From NCBI GenBank assembly GCA_023402845.1, contig JAEYFP010000010.1:62001-126000 (forward strand): a stretch of 64,000 bases of DNA, written 5' to 3'. Shown one piece after another: positions 26,787 through 35,674 of the stretch. Position numbers and translations under genes: made by a program. The notes under the pieces were generated by a model, which saw only the letters and a list, made by a program, of their open reading frames with translations, ran no database searches and was not told where the DNA came from. Numbering within the stretch: position 1 is the first letter of the stretch; each line of letters opens with the position of its first letter. Source of the DNA: Bacillota bacterium. GTDB taxonomy: Bacteria; Bacillota; Clostridia; Lachnospirales; Lachnospiraceae.

Positions 26787-27851
26787 CTATACCTCCAGCT
26801 TCATGTCGCCCTCCTGAATGAGGCCCCTCCTTCTCATCAGTTCTGAAACACCGAGGGCAATCACACCCGGCAGAAGGATGTGCAGCAGCACTATCTTTCC
26901 CAAAACAATGGCCGGAGCCTGCGTCTGCGTCATCACCTCATAGGTCATCAGCTGGCCGACGAGTCCCGACGTTCCCATGCCGGAACCTGTGGCATTATTT
27001 TCCATCCGCAATAAGACCGTTGACACCGGACCCAGCACTGCACTCGCAATGATCGCAGGCAGCCAGATGACCGGCTTCTTTATGATATTGGGCATTTGCA
27101 GCATGCTCGTCCCGATGCCCTGTGCAAAAAAACCTCCCCAGCCGTTCTCTCGAAAGCTTGCAACCGCAAAACCGATCATGTTTGCGCAGCAACCGACTGT
27201 CGCGGCACCCGCCGCAATTCCGGAAAGGTTCAGGATAAGGCCAAGAGCCGCAGAACTGATCGGAAGAGTCAATACAATCCCCATGATGACAGAGACGAAA
27301 ACACCCATTAAAAACGGCTGCCGCTGTGTGCTCCAGTTTACGACTCCGCCGAGCCAAGTCATGAAACCCGCAATCGGGGGGCCGAACAGAATTCCCAGCG
27401 CGGAGCCGGCAGTAATCGTCACAAGCGGAGTTACAAGAATATCCACTTTCGTCTTTCCGGCCACAAGGCGGCCGACCGTAATGCCGGCAAGCGCCCCAAT
27501 ATAAGCCCCAAGCGGCTCTCCAGGCCCTGCATATTGGATTACACCCTCAACGAATACCGTTCCGGCGATCAGCTTGCTCGCAAACGCACCTACCATGCCG
27601 CATACCGCAGCCGAAAATGTCACGAGCGGAGATTCCTTGAATTTGTAAGCGACACCGCAGCCAACGCCCGCACCCGTTACGCTTGAAGCAATCTGGCCTA
27701 TGATGACGAGATAGTTTCCAAGCACACCGGGTATATAGGAACCGATTTGCTTAATGATCGTACCGATGACCAAAGTGGCAAACAACCCAAGCGTCATCCC
27801 GCTGAGCCCGTCGATCAGTATATAGTTTAAGAACTTCTTTGCCTTTTCCAC
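26787..27851 (-). CDS. PTS EIIC-like membrane protein (PTS_EIIC_2 type)
   Basis: 354 residues with about ten membrane segments and many Gly-rich turns (GAGVGCGVAYKF, LVGQLMTYEVMTQTQAP). It resembles the PTS_EIIC_2/PfoR-like family, whose members look like a sugar PTS IIC domain without IIA or IIB partners. None is seen nearby, so sugar transport through the PTS is unproven. The start is GTG with AGGAG seven bases upstream. A promoter candidate lies at 27895-27923. It ends 59 bp before the LytM-like gene and may be co-transcribed with it. Confidence 0.75.
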   Translation of the reverse strand: MEKAKKFLNYILIDGLSGMTLGLFATLVIGTIIKQIGSYIPGVLGNYLVIIGQIASSVTGAGVGCGVAYKFKESPLVTFSAAVCGMVGAFASKLIAGTVFVEGVIQYAGPGEPLGAYIGALAGITVGRLVAGKTKVDILVTPLVTITAGSALGILFGPPIAGFMTWLGGVVNWSTQRQPFLMGVFVSVIMGIVLTLPISSAALGLILNLSGIAAGAATVGCCANMIGFAVASFRENGWGGFFAQGIGTSMLQMPNIIKKPVIWLPAIIASAVLGPVSTVLLRMENNATGSGMGTSGLVGQLMTYEVMTQTQAPAIVLGKIVLLHILLPGVIALGVSELMRRRGLIQEGDMKLEV

Positions 27852-27894
27852 AATTCTCCTCTCTTTGCTTCCTCATATTCCCCTGTAAATAGAG

Positions 27895-27923
27895 ATTTTA
27901 CATGATTATGCACAGAAATGCAA
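27895..27923 (-). promoter_or_regulatory. Promoter candidate for the EIIC-like gene
   Basis: TTGCAT and TAAAAT with a 17-bp spacer on the minus strand, about 45 bp upstream of the GTG start. It lies back to back with the cold-shock gene promoter. Confidence 0.5.
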
Positions 27924-27974
27924 CCTGATACTGAATTCTTTTTTGCAATTTTCTCATATTTTTTCACATTTATG

Positions 27975-28003
27975 TTTACTTTTTAAAACAGTTATGCTAT
28001 GAT
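27975..28003 (+). promoter_or_regulatory. Promoter of the cold-shock gene
   Basis: TTTACT and TATGAT with 17-bp spacing and TG one base before the -10. The transcript would begin near 28010, leaving a leader of about 48 nt before GGAGGT and the ATG. This is short compared with the long thermosensing leaders of some csp genes. Confidence 0.65.
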
Positions 28004-28057
28004 TGCAGTGATATAAATAACTATATCGCTAATATATTATTTTCGGAGGTATCTACA

Positions 28058-28255
28058 ATGAAAGGTACAGTAAAGTGGTTCAACAACCAAAAGGGTTACG
28101 GTTTTATCTCTGATGAGGCTGGAAACGATGTATTCGTACACTATTCAGGACTCAGCATGGACGGTTTCAAGTCATTAGAAGAAGGCGCTTCTGTTGAATT
28201 CGACGTAGTAAACGGAGAAAAAGGACCTCAGGCTACAAACGTAATCAAATTATAA
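28058..28255 (+). CDS. csp: Cold-shock domain protein
   Basis: 65 residues covering one whole OB-fold cold-shock domain. RNP1 (KGYGFIS) and RNP2 (VFVHYS) are intact, preceded by the usual MKGTVKWFN start and ended by GPQATNVIKL. It binds single-stranded RNA or DNA and acts as an RNA chaperone. GGAGGT lies eight bases upstream. It is one of only three plus-strand genes in this window, is single-cistron, and has its own promoter and terminator. Confidence 0.96.
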   Translation: MKGTVKWFNNQKGYGFISDEAGNDVFVHYSGLSMDGFKSLEEGASVEFDVVNGEKGPQATNVIKL

Positions 28256-28343
28256 TCTAGTAGTTTTACATGTGCCTTTTCTACTATATACTAGTATTTA
28301 TGTTAGGGAAATAAGCAATAGTATTAACAACAGATTACAAACA

Positions 28344-28372
28344 AAGAGATGTGTTGACCACGTCTCTTTTTT
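28344..28372 (+). terminator. Terminator of the cold-shock gene
   Basis: A ten-bp stem (AAGAGATGTG / CACGTCTCTT, one wobble) with a five-base loop and a run of six T, about 90 bp after the stop codon. It lies at the convergent junction with the minus-strand hydrolase gene. Confidence 0.8.
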
Positions 28373-28393
28373 GTTATATAGTATAGCAGTTTT

Positions 28394-29200
28394 TTACAGT
28401 CCGAGTAGCCTCTGCGGATTTTCCCCTGTAATCTTTTTTATCATTTCTTCGGAAAGCGACATACTTCTTAACAGTGCCAATCCGGTTCCCTGGTTTTCCC
28501 ATGGACTGTCGGTACCAAACAGGATTTTGTCCGGATTGTGCAGCAGAAGCATTTCCCGCAGCGTTTCCAATCCGAAATAGTGATGCCCCATGCTCGTATC
28601 AATGTAAAGATCCTTACCCGCAAGAAACTCCTTCGCTTCCTCGACATTCATCAGGCCGCCGAAATGGGATGCTATGAGAACACCGCCCTTTAAACGGTTC
28701 AGTGATCCGGAAATCCGCTCAGGTGTACAATAATGAATATCCCTTGAAACAGGATCATCTCCCGCGTGCAGCATGACGATCAATCCGTTCAGGAATGCTT
28801 CCTCTATGACCCGCAGCGACCGCTCGTCATCAAAATAAAGCTTCATATAGTCATGATGCAGCTTGATCCCCTTGACGCCGGCTTCCTTTAAACACTTCAG
28901 CTCTTCTCGGTATCCTTCATAAGCACAGTGCATCGCACCGAAGGACAGCAGGCCGCAGCCTTCGGAAAGTGCCTGCGCGTTGACCTCAATTGCATGGTCG
29001 TTGATCACCGGCACCTGCTGCGGTTTTGTGGCCACCGGCAGCATGACCGAATAGGTGATGCCATATTTCTCCATGGATTTTTTCAGCGCCGTCTCTGTTC
29101 CGTCTGAATGCGGCGTTGTGCCGCTCGTCTCCGCCAGTTTTTTTAAAGCCGCAGCCGCAATATTTTCAGGAAATGTATGTGTGTGAAAATCGATAATCAT
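28394..29200 (-). CDS. Amidohydrolase-2 family metal-dependent hydrolase
   Basis: 268 residues forming a TIM-barrel hydrolase. The metal-binding HTH motif is at the N-terminus (MIIDFHTHTFPE). Later signatures are GIKLHHDYMK, VMLHAGDDPV, LIASHFGG and the catalytic Asp region KILFGTDSPW. This resembles the Amidohydro_2 (ACMSD/gamma-resorcylate decarboxylase-like) group rather than urease-type enzymes. The substrate cannot be told from sequence. It is the last gene of the lysine-riboswitch operon, 57 bp after hisA. Confidence 0.8.
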   Translation of the reverse strand: MIIDFHTHTFPENIAAAALKKLAETSGTTPHSDGTETALKKSMEKYGITYSVMLPVATKPQQVPVINDHAIEVNAQALSEGCGLLSFGAMHCAYEGYREELKCLKEAGVKGIKLHHDYMKLYFDDERSLRVIEEAFLNGLIVMLHAGDDPVSRDIHYCTPERISGSLNRLKGGVLIASHFGGLMNVEEAKEFLAGKDLYIDTSMGHHYFGLETLREMLLLHNPDKILFGTDSPWENQGTGLALLRSMSLSEEMIKKITGENPQRLLGL

Positions 29201-29257
29201 GTTATATGTCTTCCCTTTTCATTCGCGATGATAACGGGCTTTTGTCCGCAATCAGGA

Positions 29258-30025
29258 TTATACGCGCCGGATGACCTCTTCAAAATCAAGCTGTCCTCCG
29301 AACAGACTGAGCGCGCTTCCGATCGTAATATTTACACGGTTGTTTCCGATTTCTTTTATTTTAGCAATATCGTCATAGGAAGAAATGCCTCCGGCATAGG
29401 TAACCGGGCCTGCTGCCTTTGCAAGCAGACGGACAACCGGCTCCTCAATACCGGAATTTCTTCCCTCCACATCTACGGCATGCACGAGAAACTCGTCGCA
29501 ATATGCAGAAAGTTCCCTCAATAATTCCACGGAAAGCGGTGTCTGCGTGAATTTCTGCCACCGGTCCGTCACAATATCGTAACGGCTCTCACGCTTCCTG
29601 CAGCTCACATCCAGCACAATATGCTCTTTCCCGACTGCGGAACGCAGCTTTTCCAACCGATCAAAGCAGATTTCCCCGCCGCAAAACACATAGGAGGTAA
29701 CAATCACATGGGAGGCACCCGCCTCAAGAAACAGCTCCGCGTTTTGCGCATGAATCCCGCCGCCGGCCTGCAAGCCGCCCGGATAGGCTCTAAGCGCCGC
29801 AAACGCTTCCTGTTTTGTCGCTTCATAATATGGAGAATCTGCTCCGTTTAACAAAATCACATGACCGCCCCGCAAGCCATGCGCGCAATAAAGCCGCGCA
29901 TAATAAGCCGCATCGGCTTCAGACACAAAGTTCGTTTCCGCCCGATCGTCCAGATCTTTCAGTGTCCCGCCGACGATCTGCTTCACTTTTCCATTATGTA
30001 AATCAATACACGGTCGAAATTCCAT
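29258..30025 (-). CDS. hisA: HisA-type phosphoribosyl isomerase of the eukaryotic (His6) subtype
   Basis: 255 residues from the ATG at 30025 (AGAGGAG upstream). It catalyses the ProFAR to PRFAR isomerisation of histidine synthesis. The sequence follows the yeast His6 pattern rather than common bacterial HisA: CIDLHNGKVKQIVGGTL, TNFVSEADAAYYARLY, LQAGGGIH, SHVIVTSYVF, VLDVSCRK, EFLVHAVDVEG, VTYAGGISSYDD and TIGSALSLFGGQLDFEEV. The catalytic Asp equivalents are D8 and the Asp of VDVEG. No other his gene is in the window. It lies 28 bp after fbp in the lysine-riboswitch operon. Confidence 0.88.
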   Translation of the reverse strand: MEFRPCIDLHNGKVKQIVGGTLKDLDDRAETNFVSEADAAYYARLYCAHGLRGGHVILLNGADSPYYEATKQEAFAALRAYPGGLQAGGGIHAQNAELFLEAGASHVIVTSYVFCGGEICFDRLEKLRSAVGKEHIVLDVSCRKRESRYDIVTDRWQKFTQTPLSVELLRELSAYCDEFLVHAVDVEGRNSGIEEPVVRLLAKAAGPVTYAGGISSYDDIAKIKEIGNNRVNITIGSALSLFGGQLDFEEVIRRV

Positions 30026-30053
30026 AGCCGCTCCTCTGCGATTTATCGGTGAA

Positions 30054-32015
30054 TCAGTCAAATCCATGTTCGACAAGCTTTCCCTCGCGGTAAGCACGCA
30101 AAAGCGCCTTAAGCTGCGCGATGGATTCCCTGATTTCACAGCCGGTATCCGTATCCGCCACGCGCAGACGCAGGGAAGCAGTTTCCACTATAACGGAATC
30201 CGAATAAATATCCGTTTCCTTTTTGATCGCGGCCTCCGCCGACTCAAATGGTTCATGAGCCACAAGCCGCATTCCATGAGAATTATAAATAAGCGTATAG
30301 CCCGCAATCCCTGTCTTGCTCTGATATGCCTTGGAAAAGCCGCCGTCGATAACCATCAGCTTGCCGCCGCATTTAATCGGACTCTCGCCTTTCTTCTGCT
30401 CAACCGGCACATGACCGTTGATAATATGGGAAAAGCGTTCGTCCAGTCCAAATTCCCGCATGATCTTTACAATCGTGGCATCGTCGTCCAAAAGCTCGTA
30501 ATATTTATTTTTCTTTTCCTTATGGCATTCCTTGTCCGCAATCAAATAACGTTCAAATGTCGTCATCTTATCCTTGCCGAAAACCGGAGAATTCGGACCG
30601 GCCCAAATATACCAAAGGATATCCTGTCCCTTAGAGCGCTCCTCTGCATCGTCGGTCGTATAATAGCCCTTGCGCGCATAGTGCTCCAATACATCATACA
30701 GCGCCTTGCCGGCGTACTCTTTTCCAAAAACATTTACCCGCTTAAACTCGCCGTTCTCTTCTAGGGGCACACATCCGTGATACAGCAGATTGGAATTGTA
30801 TACCTGGTAAAGGCCTCCCTTTGCAAATAAGAAGCGGATATGCTTCTGCAGCTTCTCACACCTGACAAACGCATGCCGGATGCGTTCCATCAACTGCGCT
30901 TCCTCCGGTGTCAGCTCATAGGGATTTTGCGGATCCACGGTAGGAAAGTCCGTATCCTTCAGTGCATACTCTTTTCCGTCCACAACGACCGTCTTTTTTT
31001 CATAGTTAATCTGATCCAGCAGCAGCCTGTCCTCCATTCCAAACTCCGGACGGCGCAGAATAAGCTGTCCCTCCAGTTTGAACTGAATGACCGATATCGC
31101 CTTGTGCATCCGCGTATCCAACTCCAGATCCTTTGTATCATAGCCGGTATGACAGGAAATGCAAAATGCGTCACAGTCGGCATGCCCGTAAACATCCAGT
31201 GCAAATGTGGCAAGGGGGATCAGATTGATTCCGTAACCGTCCTCCAGCGTGTCCAGATTGCCGTATTTGGCCGACATACGCAGGACGTTCGCGATACAGG
31301 CCAAATGCCCTGCCGCGGCTCCCATCCATACAATGTCATGATTGCCCCACTGAACATCAACCGAATGATAATGGCGCAGCGTTTCCATCACAATATGCGC
31401 ACCCGGCCCTCTGTCAAACACATCCCCTACAATATGCAGATGGTCGATGACGAGACGCTGGATCAGGTTGCTCAGCGCCGTAATAAATTCCGGCGCACGC
31501 CCGACCCGGATAATCGTATGAATAATCTCATTATAATAGGCTTCCTTGTCCTGCACCTCAACTTTTTCGGTAATCAGTTCCTCAATCACATAAGCAAAAT
31601 CTTTTGGAAGCGCCTTGCGAACTTTGGAACGCGTATACTTAGAGGCCACGCGCTTCGTAATCTGTACAAGGCGGTGCAGCGTGATTTTATACCAGTCCTC
31701 GATATTTTCATCCTCGCGCATGATGATATCCAGCTTTTCTTCCGGATAATAAATCAGGGTCGCAAGACTTTTTTTATCCCTGACACTCAGTGTATTGCCG
31801 AATTCCTCATCAATCTTACGCCTTACGGAGCCTGAGCCGTTTTTCAGCACATGCAAAAACTGCTCATATTCCCCGTGAATATCCGTCATAAAATGCTCGG
31901 TGCTCTTGGGCAGATTTAAAATCGACTGCAGATTAATGATTTCCGTAGAAGCCGACGCGATCGTCGGATACTGCTTCGCAAGTATCTTTAAATAGCTTCG
32001 TTCTGATTTTTCCAT
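30054..32015 (-). CDS. fbp: Fructose-1,6-bisphosphatase class III
   Basis: 653 residues, typical of the large Firmicutes-type enzyme, which is unrelated to the class I enzyme of E. coli. It contains the metallophosphatase motifs: DIHGEYEQF near the N-terminus, VGDVFDRGPGAH, WGNHDIVWMGAA and INGHVPVEQKKGESP near the C-terminus. It makes fructose 6-phosphate for gluconeogenesis. It sits 23 bp after dapB, so in this genome it is probably transcribed with lysine-synthesis genes, an odd partner for a central-carbon enzyme. Confidence 0.95.
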   Translation of the reverse strand: MEKSERSYLKILAKQYPTIASASTEIINLQSILNLPKSTEHFMTDIHGEYEQFLHVLKNGSGSVRRKIDEEFGNTLSVRDKKSLATLIYYPEEKLDIIMREDENIEDWYKITLHRLVQITKRVASKYTRSKVRKALPKDFAYVIEELITEKVEVQDKEAYYNEIIHTIIRVGRAPEFITALSNLIQRLVIDHLHIVGDVFDRGPGAHIVMETLRHYHSVDVQWGNHDIVWMGAAAGHLACIANVLRMSAKYGNLDTLEDGYGINLIPLATFALDVYGHADCDAFCISCHTGYDTKDLELDTRMHKAISVIQFKLEGQLILRRPEFGMEDRLLLDQINYEKKTVVVDGKEYALKDTDFPTVDPQNPYELTPEEAQLMERIRHAFVRCEKLQKHIRFLFAKGGLYQVYNSNLLYHGCVPLEENGEFKRVNVFGKEYAGKALYDVLEHYARKGYYTTDDAEERSKGQDILWYIWAGPNSPVFGKDKMTTFERYLIADKECHKEKKNKYYELLDDDATIVKIMREFGLDERFSHIINGHVPVEQKKGESPIKCGGKLMVIDGGFSKAYQSKTGIAGYTLIYNSHGMRLVAHEPFESAEAAIKKETDIYSDSVIVETASLRLRVADTDTGCEIRESIAQLKALLRAYREGKLVEHGFD

Positions 32016-32038
32016 TCCGTTTTATCCTCCGACGGCAA

Positions 32039-32794
32039 TCAGCCGATCACATCGCTCATTGTATAAAGTCCCGCGGGCCTTCCCTTTAAAAATTTTGCAG
32101 CTTGTACCGCTCCTTTACCGAATATGGCACGGGAATAGGCCGAATGGGAAAAGGTGATGACCTCATCCTGTCCCGCAAAAATGATATCATGCTCGCCGAC
32201 GATGCTGCCGCCGCGCACCGCAGAAATACCAAGCTCTTTTTCACCGCGTATGCTGCTTGCCTGACTCCTGTCATAGACATAGCTATATTCGTTGCCGCGC
32301 GCCTCGTTGATCGAATCCGCAAGCGCAAGTGCCGTTCCGCTGGGTGCATCCACCTTCATTTTATGATGCTTTTCCACAATTTCAATGTCAAAACCGGCCG
32401 GAGCCAGCACATTTGCCGCTTCCTTCACGAGCTTCAGCAGCATATTGATGCCAAGAGACATATTTGCCGAACGCAGGATTGCCACTTGTTTGCCTGCCGT
32501 ATTCAATTTATCTATTTCTGTTTCGCTGAGTCCCGTTGTGCAGACAACGACCGGAACCTGTTTTTCCACGCACCAATTCAAAAGACCGCCGATGGCGGAT
32601 ACCGCGCCGAAATCGACGACAGCGTCCGCCTCGACCGTACAGTCCTCAATCGATTTGAATACGGGATAGTCATTTTTCTGTACATCGTTAATATCCACGC
32701 CGGCAACGATGCGAGCCTCTTTATCCTCGGCTACAATGCCGGAAATGATCTGTCCCATCCGACCGTTGCAGCCATGCATAATGATATTTACCAT
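32039..32794 (-). CDS. dapB: 4-hydroxy-tetrahydrodipicolinate reductase
   Basis: 251 residues, full length. The nucleotide-binding site is GCNGRMGQ at the N-terminus. The signature EKHHKMKVDAPSGTAL contains the substrate-binding His and Lys, and VCTTGLSETE and RSANMSLGIN are also conserved. It reduces the DapA product with NAD(P)H on the way to diaminopimelate and lysine. It is 17 bp after dapA and under the same lysine riboswitch. Confidence 0.96.
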   Translation of the reverse strand: MVNIIMHGCNGRMGQIISGIVAEDKEARIVAGVDINDVQKNDYPVFKSIEDCTVEADAVVDFGAVSAIGGLLNWCVEKQVPVVVCTTGLSETEIDKLNTAGKQVAILRSANMSLGINMLLKLVKEAANVLAPAGFDIEIVEKHHKMKVDAPSGTALALADSINEARGNEYSYVYDRSQASSIRGEKELGISAVRGGSIVGEHDIIFAGQDEVITFSHSAYSRAIFGKGAVQAAKFLKGRPAGLYTMSDVIG

Positions 32795-32811
32795 GCTTTC
32801 CTCTTTTCTTA

Positions 32812-33696
32812 TTATAAAATACCGTATTCCTTCATCGCCGTCTCAAGCTTCCCGGCATTCTGCGGCTCCATCTCAGTGAGCGGACTGCGCATAATGCCCG
32901 CGCCTCTTCCCTGCAGATTCATCGCTGTCTTGACCGGAATCGGATTGACCTCACAGAACAGCGCATCGCAGACCGGAATGGCCTTTAACTGCATGTCACA
33001 GCTCTTCTTGACCTCTCCATCCAGATAGTTCTGTACAATCTCATGCGCCTGCTTTGGTGCAACGTTGGAAAGTACGGAAATCACGCCGATTCCTCCGAGC
33101 GCCATAATGGGAACAATTTGATCGTCATTGCCCGAATACAGATCCACACAGCCGTCTGCCATGCTCATCAGCTTTGCAACCTGACTGATATTGCCGGATG
33201 CCTCTTTGATGCCGACGATATTCTCTACATTTTTGCAAAGAGCCACCGCCGTTTCCGGCTGAATATTTAATCCCGTTCTGCTCGGCACATTATATAAAAT
33301 CATCGGTATGGAAACACTCTCGGCGATCTGTGTAAAATGCGCGATCAGCCCCTTCTGTGTCGCCTTATTGTAATACGGGGTCACGACAAGAATCGCGTCC
33401 GCACCAAGCTGCTCCGCCTCCTTGGAAAGATAAACCGCCGTCTCCGTACAGTTCGAACCGGTCCCTGCAATAACCGGAATCCGCTTATTAACCGTGTTCA
33501 CACAAAACTTAATACAATCCAAATGCTCCTCATGGCTTAAGCAGGATGCCTCTCCTGTTGTCCCGCAGATGATGATCGCATCCGTCTTATTTGCGATCTG
33601 ATATTCGATCTGCTCCGCAAATCTTTCATAATCCACATCTCCATTTTCCTTGAACGGAGTCACGATTGCAACACCCGCACCTGTAAAAACTGCCAT
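32812..33696 (-). CDS. dapA: 4-hydroxy-tetrahydrodipicolinate synthase
   Basis: 294 residues from the ATG at 33696, which has AAGGAGG upstream. The open frame runs further into the riboswitch leader but has no start site there. It has the Schiff-base lysine K164 in VGIKEASGN, the catalytic Tyr Y135 in LYNVPSRTG, and CGTTGEASCLS with the Thr-Thr pair. It condenses pyruvate with aspartate semialdehyde in the first step dedicated to lysine and diaminopimelate. It is the first gene of a five-gene unit. Confidence 0.96.
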   Translation of the reverse strand: MAVFTGAGVAIVTPFKENGDVDYERFAEQIEYQIANKTDAIIICGTTGEASCLSHEEHLDCIKFCVNTVNKRIPVIAGTGSNCTETAVYLSKEAEQLGADAILVVTPYYNKATQKGLIAHFTQIAESVSIPMILYNVPSRTGLNIQPETAVALCKNVENIVGIKEASGNISQVAKLMSMADGCVDLYSGNDDQIVPIMALGGIGVISVLSNVAPKQAHEIVQNYLDGEVKKSCDMQLKAIPVCDALFCEVNPIPVKTAMNLQGRGAGIMRSPLTEMEPQNAGKLETAMKEYGIL

Positions 33697-33836
33697 AACT
33701 TCTTCCTCCTTATTTGATTTCAACTTTTTCACGCAGGAAACTCCTCCGGATTTCCTGTGATAGAACAAAACTCTCACAGCCAAATAGTCCGGCAGCACAG
33801 CTTTTGTTCCGCGCGCGTAGCTGCGCATAATATTTT

Positions 33837-33872
33837 GTTATATAGGAAATCCGAAGGAATTTCCTATATAAC
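33837..33872 (-). repeat. Long near-perfect inverted repeat after the riboswitch terminator
   Basis: Arms of about 16-17 bases (GTTATATAGGAAAT.. and ..ATTTCCTATATAAC) close on a GAA-like loop. It lies directly downstream of the riboswitch terminator in the dapA leader. A weaker repeat (CAGGAAA / TTTCCTG) is at about 33735-33758. Both would form strong RNA hairpins only when transcription reads through. They may shield the dapA mRNA 5' end. Confidence 0.6.
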
Positions 33873-33900
33873 AAAAAATAAGCCAACGGACAGGTTGGCT
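33872..33900 (-). terminator. Riboswitch-controlled terminator
   Basis: A seven-bp stem AGCCAAC / GTTGGCT with a six-base loop, followed on the minus strand by TATTTTTTG. It sits just after the lysine aptamer and before dapA. It is the expected off-state terminator formed when lysine is bound. Confidence 0.8.
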
Positions 33901-33924
33901 CTAAAAATACAATCATAATCATTG

Positions 33925-34110
33925 TTCCTTTAGATAGCTCCCCATCCTGCAACACTTCTGTTGAAAGATGACAGTCATACACCTCTTTGATGTATGCCCA
34001 GGAACAGGCTGCTCCACTCTGTTCCTTCGGCGCCGTTTCCTTTCCATCTTCCTCTCCCACACGAGCAATGTCCGAAAATGTACTGATAAAAAGCGCAACC
34101 TCTATCCCTT
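33925..34110 (-). promoter_or_regulatory. Lysine riboswitch (L-box)
   Basis: Read on the minus strand, the leader contains the L-box landmarks in order: GGGATAGAGGTTGCGC at the start, GGAAGATGG and AAAGGAAACGGCGCCGAAGG, a stem made by GGAACAG and CTGTTCC, a stem CATACATC..GGTGTATG followed by ACTGTC, and GGGGAGCTATC at the end. These match my memory of the Bacillus lysC leader closely. It should switch off dapA, dapB, fbp, hisA and the hydrolase when lysine is abundant. An apparent open frame of 116 codons across it is not a gene. Confidence 0.92.
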
Positions 34111-34131
34111 TACTATAAAATTGTTATTAGC

Positions 34132-34160
34132 ATCATAGCATTCCTTACAGGTGTTGTCAA
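34132..34160 (-). promoter_or_regulatory. Promoter of the dapA operon
   Basis: TTGACA and TATGAT separated by 17 bp on the minus strand, with TG one base before the -10. It is placed about 22 bp upstream of the first conserved aptamer bases, as expected for a riboswitch transcript. Confidence 0.8.
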
Positions 34161-34212
34161 CGGCAAAATAAAGAAGTCCATCATTGACATTTTGATTTTA
34201 TATCAATAATAT

Positions 34213-34270
34213 AGAAATCTCCCTCCCAAAATGCTCTGCTTATCGCGGTACTTTTGAAAAGGAGATTTCT
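34213..34270 (-). terminator. Possible terminator of the permease gene
   Basis: Ten-base perfect arms AGAAATCTCC / GGAGATTTCT enclose about 38 bases, 23 bp after the permease stop. The loop is long and there is no clear T-run, so this could be a processing or stability hairpin. Confidence 0.4.
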
Positions 34271-34293
34271 TCTGTCTTAATTAAAAAGAAACT

Positions 34294-35628
34294 TTAATCA
34301 GCGTCTTGCCGACCTTTAGATTTTGTCCACAGATAATATGCCGGCATACCTGTAACAACAACTACTACAGCCGCAATAATACTTCCGAGAGCTGACCACA
34401 TAAATGTAGAAACTACCAAAATAAGACTCGATAATATGGATAAAACAGCGGTGAACTTCCATAACGGCGCTTTCCAGAGCGGATTGTAATCTTCTTTTTT
34501 ACGATGAACAAAAATGGTGAGGAATACCAATGTATTCTTCAGCAAAAGAACAACCGTAAAATATCCCAGTAAAGATGAAATATCAGAAACAAATACCATT
34601 ATAATCGCAATACAGCTCTGCGCGATAATAGAAAAATAGGGAGTCTGATATTTGGGATGAATTTTACCAAAGCTGCGGAAAAATAGTCCGTCTCTTGCCA
34701 TCGCATATTCCTGTCTCGGCTGAAACATAATAACCGAAGAGGTTGCCCCCATTACAACAATAATTCCGGCAACCGCAATAAATTTGCTTGCGACATTCGA
34801 AATAACCGGAAGTCTGGCACCGGCGTCCGCAAGCGGCGCTGAAGAGTTGCACAACTGGTCAAAAGGCAGCACACCGGTCACTACGGTCGTCAAAAAAACA
34901 TATAGCAGAATAATAACCAGAACAGAACCGATCAATGCCCTCGGCATGGTTTTCTTAGGATCCTTGATTTCTCCCGTCATGGCACAGCAGGAACTCATTC
35001 CGTCATAGGACCAGGTAGTTGCGGATATTCCTGCCAATAAAGCAAGAATGCCGACCGGTGCTTCCTGTACTGCAGGTGCGAAAAGCAACTCATTCTTAAT
35101 GAAAAAAATACCATAACCAATGATAATAATAAACGGTATGATCTTTACAGAAGTCAGAATCGCATTCATTTTGCTCCCGTCCTCTACCGAACGTACATGC
35201 ATCACCATAAAAAACAGAATAATTGCAACAGATATAAATTTAACAGCAATGCTTCCCATCGGAAACAAAAATGCGATATACTGAGCGGCAGCCAAGGCAA
35301 CTACAGCAATTCCCGAAGGATCATTTGCCCAAAAGGTTGCCCATCCGCATAAAAACGCAAGTTTCTTCCAGCCCGCATATTTAATATATGTATAATGCCC
35401 TCCATCTTCCGGATAAGCAGTTGCAAGCTCGGCATAAATCAAATTCTGAGGAATCATGATAATGCCTCCTATTAAAAATGCCAAAACAGTAAAAAGTGCG
35501 GAACCGGATGCCTTTGCGACTTCACTGATGGACGAAAAGATACCGGCTCCGATTGTAGTCCCCACAGACACTCCAATTGTTGCCCAAAGTCCCAGTTTTC
35601 TTTTTAGTTCGTGACTATCATTTCCCAT
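34294..35628 (-). CDS. APC-superfamily amino acid permease
   Basis: 444 residues with about 12 membrane helices. The first helix carries the unwound substrate motif GVSVGTTIGAGIFSS typical of APC transporters. Other family signs are PEDGGHYTYIKYAG and PKKTMPRALIGSVL. The substrate cannot be named, but amino acids or amines are usual for the family. It lies 46 bp after the GH2 glycosidase gene and is probably co-transcribed with it, an unexpected pairing. Base composition is more AT-rich than the dap genes. Confidence 0.88.
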   Translation of the reverse strand: MGNDSHELKRKLGLWATIGVSVGTTIGAGIFSSISEVAKASGSALFTVLAFLIGGIIMIPQNLIYAELATAYPEDGGHYTYIKYAGWKKLAFLCGWATFWANDPSGIAVVALAAAQYIAFLFPMGSIAVKFISVAIILFFMVMHVRSVEDGSKMNAILTSVKIIPFIIIIGYGIFFIKNELLFAPAVQEAPVGILALLAGISATTWSYDGMSSCCAMTGEIKDPKKTMPRALIGSVLVIILLYVFLTTVVTGVLPFDQLCNSSAPLADAGARLPVISNVASKFIAVAGIIVVMGATSSVIMFQPRQEYAMARDGLFFRSFGKIHPKYQTPYFSIIAQSCIAIIMVFVSDISSLLGYFTVVLLLKNTLVFLTIFVHRKKEDYNPLWKAPLWKFTAVLSILSSLILVVSTFMWSALGSIIAAVVVVVTGMPAYYLWTKSKGRQDAD

Positions 35629-35674
35629 AAATAGAATCCCCTTTCAATTTAGTAGTTTTACATTATAATCCGGA

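Noticed and set aside
30840..31835. 331-codon open frame on the plus strand opposite fbp
   Set aside because: The real gene on the other strand has clear phosphatase motifs; this frame has no ribosome site and shadow-like composition.
33710..34060. Open frame of 116 codons on the minus strand upstream of dapA
   Set aside because: It lies across the lysine riboswitch aptamer, its terminator and a long inverted repeat, and has no ribosome site. The conserved RNA explains the sequence better.
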